A program made the translations under genes and the position numbers. Under the pieces are notes generated by a model. The model did no database searches and was not told the origin of the DNA. It saw only the letters and a list, made by a program, of their open reading frames with translations. A stretch of DNA of 9,346 nt from Candidatus Sungiibacteriota bacterium (lineage in GTDB: Bacteria; Patescibacteria; Paceibacteria; Sungbacterales; SURF-37): NCBI GenBank assembly GCA_016186145.1, contig JACPMF010000023.1:1-9346 (forward strand), given 5' to 3'. The stretch's first letter is position 1; every line of letters starts with the position of its first letter. This document shows positions 6,811 to 9,346 of the stretch, in pieces.

Positions 6811-6973
6811 CCGTATACAAAATTTTTTCAGTCTGCGGCGTAAACAAATCTTCCTTTGGAGTTTCGTAAAATGAGTAAGAGGAATGCGAAATAAGCGCAT
6901 TCCTCTTATTTTACTTCAACTCCTTCGTCGATTTGTCGTTACGCCTCCGCCAATGAAAAAATTTTGTATACGG
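6811..6973. repeat. 163-bp nested inverted repeat with perfect 20-bp ends
   Basis: The ends CCGTATACAAAATTTTTTCA (6811-6830) and its exact complement at 6954-6973 enclose ordered complementary blocks: GGCGTAA/TTACGCC, CAAATC/GATTTG, GGAGTT/AACTCC. The innermost stem is GTAAAAT plus AAGAGGAATGCG (6866-6888, with a 4-base GAGT bulge) pairing with 6896-6914. No coding region is seen. It fills most of the gap between convergent lepA and the dehydrogenase gene. It may be a MITE-like element or a two-way transcription-stopping structure. Confidence 0.85.
6877..6914 (+). terminator. Candidate intrinsic terminator of lepA (core of the inverted repeat)
   Basis: AAGAGGAATGCG (6877-6888) pairs with CGCATTCCTCTT (6896-6907) around a 7-base loop and is followed by ATTTTACTT. 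The stem is strong and the U tract is moderate. It lies 72 bases after the lepA stop codon. Confidence 0.45.
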
Positions 6974-7005
6974 CTCGCTTTGGTTCTCGTTGGGGGAGAT
7001 TTTTT

Positions 7006-7034
7006 GTAAAGAAAATCCGCTTGATATCAAGCGG
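7006..7034 (-). terminator. Intrinsic terminator of the glutamate dehydrogenase gene
   Basis: The perfect 18-base palindrome CCGCTTGATATCAAGCGG (7017-7034) forms a 7-bp stem with an ATAT loop. On the minus strand it is followed by ATTTTCTTTAC, a U-rich tract. It lies 23 bases beyond the stop codon of the minus-strand gene. Confidence 0.75.
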
Positions 7035-7057
7035 GTTGTAAAAAATAATTCGGTCTT

Positions 7058-8389
7058 TTAGACGAGAGAGCCCTCGGATTTCTTCCAACCGTGTTTCTTT
7101 CTGAATGCGGGCGCGCAGTAAGAAAGGGCGACGATATACGCTGCGGTTCGAAGATCAACTTTGAAGCGGGTAGCGGCTTCCACTACCCGCTGGGCTCCGC
7201 CGGTCATATACTGTTCGAGTTCTTTATTCGTTTGCTCTTCGCTCCAGAATTTTCCCTGGGTGTCCTGGCACCATTCGAAGTATGACACGGTTACTCCGCC
7301 GGCATTCGCAAGAATATCCGGGATGACCATAATTCCTTTTTCTTTGAGGATCGGATCTGCTTCGGGAAGGGTTGGGGCGTTCGCGCCCTCAAGGAGCACG
7401 CGGCAACGGAGCAGATTGGCATTGGCGGGGGTAATTACATTTTCCGTCGCTGCGGGAACGAGGATATCGCACTCGTTTGTAAGAAGTTCCTCGCCGGAGA
7501 TTGCTTCTGCGCCGTTAAAGCCGTTTACCAGTCCGCCGTTTTTCTGGAGATGGACGAGTAATTCTCTTACGTTGATGCCTCGGGGGTTGTAGACCGCACC
7601 GCTAATGTCGCTTACGCCAATAACGTCGACTCCGAATTCTTTGGCAAGCGCAATGTACGCGCGTCCGACATTGCCGCATCCTTGAACGATCGCGCGGGGT
7701 TGCTTTGGCAGGCCAAGACCGAAGTAGAGGCGGGAGATTCCCCGAAGCGTGTAATGGAGGCCTCGTCCTGTTGCAAAGAGTCGCCCCGGGCATCCACCGC
7801 CGGCGTTTTCAAGCGGCTTGCCGGTAGCCACAGCGCCGCACGGAAACCCTTTATTCTGGTTTATTGCCGAATACCGAGTAACGAATGCGCGAATTTCTTC
7901 TGCTCCAATCGCAACGTCCGGTCCGAGGGAGTCCTTTGTAGGGCCGACGATATCGGTGAGCTCTTCCGCAACTTGTTCCATTTGCCGCCTGGCTTCACCG
8001 GGGGAATAATCGCCAGGATTGCATCGGATTCCACCTTTTGCTCCGCCGAAAGGAACGCGTTCGTCTTCGGTTGGGCCGACGATTGCGCATTTAAAGGTCA
8101 TGAGCGCTGCTTTTGCTCGCAGAAGGTCTCTTCCTACCGACGGCGCTCGCATAAAACCGCCCTTATAAGGACGCTGTCCTGTGTTGTAAGGGTTGCGGTG
8201 CCATACCCGCCAACCGCTTAAATGTTCAACTTTCCCGTTGTCTCTGACAAGCCGGATAGTAAAACCGAAGTCGCGTTTGCATGTCGTTAGTTCATCAATG
8301 ATTTCGGGCTCAAGGCGCAAAATACCTTCTCCAACCGAATGAATTCGCTGTTTTTCATTCTCCCACATCTGTTCGCCGGTGAGCGTCAT
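7058..8389 (-). CDS. Glu/Leu/Phe/Val dehydrogenase family protein (probable glutamate dehydrogenase)
   Basis: A 443-residue protein of the hexameric GDH family, catalysing reversible oxidative deamination of glutamate (or a branched or aromatic amino acid) to the 2-oxoacid. Landmarks, counted from the ATG at 8389, are RPYKGGF (substrate-binding lysine 76), LMTFKCAIV (lysine 100), PFGGAKGGI (catalytic lysine 118), LGPDVAIGAEE (candidate catalytic Asp158), ATGKPLE, ATGRG, the Rossmann motif GCGNVG (237-242), and EGANAPTLPEAD then PDILANAGGVTVSYFEW. An acidic residue after the second Rossmann strand (VSD, Asp261) favours NAD over NADP. Between CAIV and VPFGGAKGG there are about six extra residues (PTEDER). 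Substrate choice between glutamate and other amino acids is not decided here. A TTG at 8395 is an alternative start, but ATG at 8389 has AGAGGG seven bases upstream. It converges on lepA and has its own promoter and terminator. Confidence 0.93.
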   Translation of the reverse strand: MTLTGEQMWENEKQRIHSVGEGILRLEPEIIDELTTCKRDFGFTIRLVRDNGKVEHLSGWRVWHRNPYNTGQRPYKGGFMRAPSVGRDLLRAKAALMTFKCAIVGPTEDERVPFGGAKGGIRCNPGDYSPGEARRQMEQVAEELTDIVGPTKDSLGPDVAIGAEEIRAFVTRYSAINQNKGFPCGAVATGKPLENAGGGCPGRLFATGRGLHYTLRGISRLYFGLGLPKQPRAIVQGCGNVGRAYIALAKEFGVDVIGVSDISGAVYNPRGINVRELLVHLQKNGGLVNGFNGAEAISGEELLTNECDILVPAATENVITPANANLLRCRVLLEGANAPTLPEADPILKEKGIMVIPDILANAGGVTVSYFEWCQDTQGKFWSEEQTNKELEQYMTGGAQRVVEAATRFKVDLRTAAYIVALSYCAPAFRKKHGWKKSEGSLV

Positions 8390-8438
8390 TTTCAAGCCCT
8401 CTCGTCGTTTGTTTCAAATTTCAATGTGCAGCGCTGGT

Positions 8439-8466
8439 ATTATAACAAGAAGGCAATTTTGCGCAA
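8439..8466 (-). promoter_or_regulatory. Sigma70-type promoter of the dehydrogenase gene
   Basis: Read on the minus strand, the -35 box is TTGCGC (8466-8461) and the -10 box is TATAAT (8444-8439), with a 16-base spacer and a TG extension (TGTTATAAT). The start codon at 8389 would follow a leader of about 43 bases containing AGAGGG. Confidence 0.75.
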
Positions 8467-8470
8467 TTGC
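8453..8470. promoter_or_regulatory. Inverted repeat over the -35 region, possible operator
   Basis: GCAATT (8453-8458) and AATTGC (8465-8470) are perfect complements separated by six bases, and the centre includes the palindrome TTGCGCAA (8459-8466). The repeat spans the -35 box of the dehydrogenase promoter, where a dimeric regulator could bind. No regulator gene is in the window, so this is inference. Confidence 0.35.
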
Positions 8471-8492
8471 TATTTTTCCATTGGTGGGTTCT

Positions 8493-8501
8493 TGTTATAC
8501 T
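8493..8501 (+). promoter_or_regulatory. Weak extended -10 candidate on the plus strand
   Basis: TGTTATACT is an extended -10 element; the -35 position (TTTTTC near 8473-8478) is poor. A transcript from here would run antisense through the 36-residue protein gene and on into the division gene at 8675. Without expression data this is only a possibility. Confidence 0.25.
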
Positions 8502-8528
8502 TAGTATTGTTGTGGGAGACGAGCCAAG

Positions 8529-8639
8529 CTAACCGTAGTAGATGATAGGCAGGAGGGTAAATGCGACCATTCCGAGTATTGCAAGAATGCTGATCCCGAG
8601 CCAGACAAAATTGAGGTATTTTTTATACTTATTGTTCAT
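8529..8639 (-). CDS. 36-residue single-helix membrane protein, function unknown
   Basis: The frame starts MNNKYKKYLNFVW, with five Lys/Tyr-rich polar residues, then a hydrophobic segment from about residue 9 to 33 (LGISILAILGMVAFTLLP), and ends IIYYG before TAG. The positive N-terminus followed by one helix fits a small inner-membrane protein with the N-terminus inside. A strong promoter on the same strand lies 22 bases upstream of the start codon. No family is assigned. Proteins of this size and pattern (short basic head, SILxILGMVAFTLLP-like helix) seem familiar from Patescibacteria, but that is recollection. It is divergent from the FtsB/DivIC-like gene; a membrane-active toxin is an alternative that cannot be excluded. 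Confidence 0.7.
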   Translation of the reverse strand: MNNKYKKYLNFVWLGISILAILGMVAFTLLPIIYYG

Positions 8640-8659
8640 AGTTTGGATTATTTAATTCC

Positions 8660-8665
8660 TATTAT
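8660..8665 (+). promoter_or_regulatory. -10 box of the FtsB/DivIC-like gene, near-leaderless
   Basis: TATTAT at 8660-8665 lies 9 bases before the ATG at 8675, so the predicted transcription start is within about three bases of the start codon. The -35 position is weak. No Shine-Dalgarno sequence is present. It overlaps the minus-strand -10 box by five bases. Confidence 0.5.
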
Positions 8666-8688
8666 ACGCCGGCGATGTTTTTTTTCAA
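8661..8688 (-). promoter_or_regulatory. Sigma70-type promoter of the 36-residue protein gene
   Basis: On the minus strand the -35 box is TTGAAA (8688-8683) and the -10 box is TATAAT (8666-8661), with a 16-base spacer. The -35 box lies inside the first codons of the divergent gene starting at 8675, and the -10 box overlaps that gene's own -10 box. Confidence 0.75.
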
Positions 8689-9079
8689 CCAAGCAGGGAA
8701 AAAATATGGATTTCACGAAGGGTGGCGGTCGTCTGGCTCATGGGTTGTGCTTTGTCTTACTTTTGTTGTTTTTCTTTTTTTAGGATATCACACGATCGGC
8801 GTTGTACGAAAAGAGCGCGCGCTTCGCAGGGAAATGCGCGGGCTTGAAGAAAAAGTAGCAGCGCTAAAAATCGAAAACGAAAAGCTCGATAAATCTTTGG
8901 GCGGGGAGGGGCGCGATCAGATGATTGAAAAACTTGGCAAGGCCGAGTTGAATCTTCAGATTCCGGGGGAGGAGGTTGCAATCATTGTTCTTTCGACAAC
9001 GTCGCCGCAAATAAATAATCAAGCTCGGCAGTCATGGTGGAACAAGGTTCGCTCGCTTTTCAAAGGCAAGGGCGGTTGA
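8675..9079 (+). CDS. FtsB/DivIC-like septum formation initiator protein
   Basis: A 134-residue protein with a short polar N-terminus, one membrane helix at about 23-44 (VVLCLTFVVFLFLGYHT), a heptad-patterned coiled coil at about 46-73 (LRREMRGLEEKVAALKIENEKL), and the segment GKAELNLQIPGEEVAIIVL (88-106). That segment matches the R-x-E-x-x-L-x-x-P-G-E-x-x-x-x-I pattern of DivIC/FtsB proteins. These bitopic proteins join FtsL and FtsQ/DivIB in the divisome. The C-terminal 28 residues are polar, with a basic end. ATG at 8675 is the only start giving the full membrane helix; it lies 9 bases after a -10 box, without SD. A nearby ATG at 8706 is in another frame and is stopped quickly. Confidence 0.85.
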   Translation: MFFFNQAGKKYGFHEGWRSSGSWVVLCLTFVVFLFLGYHTIGVVRKERALRREMRGLEEKVAALKIENEKLDKSLGGEGRDQMIEKLGKAELNLQIPGEEVAIIVLSTTSPQINNQARQSWWNKVRSLFKGKGG

Positions 9080-9102
9080 TTTTTCTTTTAAATTTGATAG
9101 TT

Positions 9103-9108
9103 TATAAC
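9103..9108 (+). promoter_or_regulatory. -10 box for the tRNA-Lys-like locus
   Basis: TATAAC at 9103-9108 lies 6 bases before position 9114, the first base of the tRNA-like sequence, the spacing expected if transcription starts at the tRNA 5' end. The upstream region is AT-rich, but a clear -35 box is not seen. Confidence 0.4.
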
Positions 9109-9121
9109 CTATTGCGCCCAT

Positions 9122-9228
9122 AGTCCCGATGTATACAAATTTTGAAATGCGCGGCATTTCTAAAATTTGTCCATACATCGAGGATCCTCGATTTTGTTGT
9201 TCCGCTCCGCGGAAACAAAATCGGGACT
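9122..9228. repeat. Y-shaped palindromic element inserted in the tRNA-Lys-like gene
   Basis: AGTCCCGAT (9122-9130) is the exact complement of ATCGGGACT (9220-9228). Inside are a hairpin at 9127-9180 (CGATGTAT/ATACATCG, CAAATTTT/AAAATTTG and GAAATGC/GCATTTC, GCG loop) and a hairpin at 9189-9223 (CGATTTTGTT...TCCGC with GCGGAAACAAAATCG, TCC loop). Between them is the perfect palindrome ATCGAGGATCCTCGAT (9177-9192). The stems overlap, so alternative folds compete. The motif GTATACAAATTTT resembles the end of the 163-bp repeat at 6811. Confidence 0.8.
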
Positions 9229-9252
9229 CAGTTGGTAGAGCAGCTCCCTTTT

Positions 9253-9282
9253 TCAGCCAGAGGCTGATCCGCCTTTGGCGGA
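9253..9282. repeat. Two tandem 15-base mini-hairpins in the anticodon loop
   Basis: TCAGCC-AGA-GGCTGA (9253-9267) and TCCGCC-TTT-GGCGGA (9268-9282) abut exactly; each has a 6-bp stem and a 3-base loop. The second is identical to 438-452 in the post-16S spacer. Together they form the 30-base second insert in the tRNA-Lys-like sequence. Confidence 0.8.
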
Positions 9283-9303
9283 AAGGAGAATACCGATATT
9301 AGT

Positions 9304-9346
9304 ATGGTTTATGTTTATGTTTTAAAAAGTTTAAAGAATGGCAAGA
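9304..9346 (+). CDS. GIY-YIG endonuclease family protein, N-terminus only (runs off window)
   Basis: The 14 visible codons read MVYVYVLKSLKNGK, matching the first beta-strand of GIY-YIG (URI-type) nucleases, where the (V)YVYVLKS-like strand precedes the YxG motif. The catalytic YIG, Arg and Glu residues would lie to the right and cannot be checked. GGAG at 9285-9288, the 3' side of the tRNA anticodon stem, is about 15 bases upstream of the ATG, far for a Shine-Dalgarno. Family members nick or cleave DNA; many are homing or selfish nucleases, which suits the disrupted tRNA just upstream. Confidence 0.65.
   Translation, partial: MVYVYVLKSLKNGK

Larger units (their letters stand above)
9114..9289 (+). 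pseudogene. tRNA-Lys(UUU)-like 5' half, interrupted twice, 3' half absent
   Basis: Removing two palindromic inserts leaves a textbook tRNA start: acceptor arm GCGCCCA (9114-9120), TA, G10 (9123), then CTC-AGTTGGTA-GAGC D-arm (9227-9241), A26, anticodon arm GCTCC (9243-9247), CTTTT (9248-9252), AA (9283-9284) and GGAGA (9285-9289). The anticodon would be UUU (Lys). Insert 1 (9124-9226, 103 nt) separates G10 from C11. Insert 2 (9253-9282, 30 nt) lies in the anticodon loop after base 36. Beyond 9289 no variable loop, TTCGA-containing T arm, TGGGCGC acceptor strand or CCA is seen; a GIY-YIG gene begins instead. It is either a broken tRNA relic or the 5' exon of an interrupted tRNA whose 3' part lies beyond the window. 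Confidence 0.7.

Noticed and set aside
7682..8221. 179-codon and other plus-strand frames antisense to the dehydrogenase
   Set aside because: The minus-strand product matches a well-known family from end to end; the antisense products look random.
8339..8545. 68-codon plus-strand frame across the dehydrogenase promoter
   Set aside because: It starts inside the dehydrogenase gene on the other strand, has no start signal, and its body is the promoter and leader of that gene.
621..9079. Alternative genetic code with UGA as glycine
   Set aside because: lepA and the division gene end in TGA exactly where their families end, so UGA acts as a stop.
9114..9289. Group I intron or archaeal bulge-helix-bulge intron in the tRNA-like sequence
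   Set aside because: The inserts (103 and 30 nt) are simple palindromes without group I core elements, and a bulge-helix-bulge at the exon junctions is not evident. An intron-like arrangement remains only a hypothesis.
1..9346. CRISPR array
   Set aside because: No regularly spaced direct repeats of CRISPR length exist; the repeats here are isolated palindromes.

Overview
The window looks like a piece of a genome from the Candidate Phyla Radiation (Patescibacteria), most likely Parcubacteria-like. The basis is a divergent 16S rRNA 3' end with an altered 1391-1406 region, compact single-copy housekeeping genes, a polytopic O-antigen-ligase/TPR protein, a MurJ lacking key arginines, a tiny one-helix membrane protein and a GIY-YIG gene. 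TAA, TAG and TGA are all used as ordinary stops, so there is no UGA recoding (unlike Gracilibacteria/SR1). This placement is from memory of such genomes and was not confirmed by a search.

Layout. 1-369: 3' end of 16S rRNA. 370-620: hairpin-rich spacer ending in a promoter; no tRNA or 23S rRNA follows. 621-3002: Wzy/WaaL-type membrane protein with TPRs. 3003-3187: intergenic DNA made almost wholly of nested inverted repeats. 3188-4891: murJ. 4903-6804: lepA, 11 nt downstream. 6805-7057: a 163-bp inverted repeat and a terminator between convergent genes. 7058-8389 (minus): glutamate dehydrogenase family gene with a good promoter. 8529-8639 (minus): 36-residue membrane protein, divergent from an FtsB/DivIC-like cell-division gene at 8675-9079. 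9080-9346: a tRNA-Lys(UUU)-like 5' half interrupted by two palindromic insertions, running into the start of a GIY-YIG endonuclease gene.

How the genes fit together. The O-antigen-ligase-like protein, MurJ (lipid II flipping) and the FtsB/DivIC-like protein point to envelope and division functions. LepA (elongation factor 4), the 16S rRNA and the tRNA belong to translation. The dehydrogenase links amino-acid and 2-oxoacid metabolism.

Three patterns stand out. (1) The 16S 3' tail has AUUCU where CCUCC (anti-Shine-Dalgarno) should be, and two genes have a -10 box 8-9 nt before the ATG, as expected for leaderless mRNAs; the dehydrogenase, however, keeps an SD-like AGAGGG. (2) Palindromic elements, several with two arms, occupy most gaps and have entered the lepA reading frame and the tRNA-Lys gene. 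(3) The tRNA-Lys copy is interrupted precisely, between positions 10/11 and in the anticodon loop, and its 3' half is absent before a GIY-YIG gene begins. This tRNA/GIY-YIG junction is the best candidate for an undescribed system.
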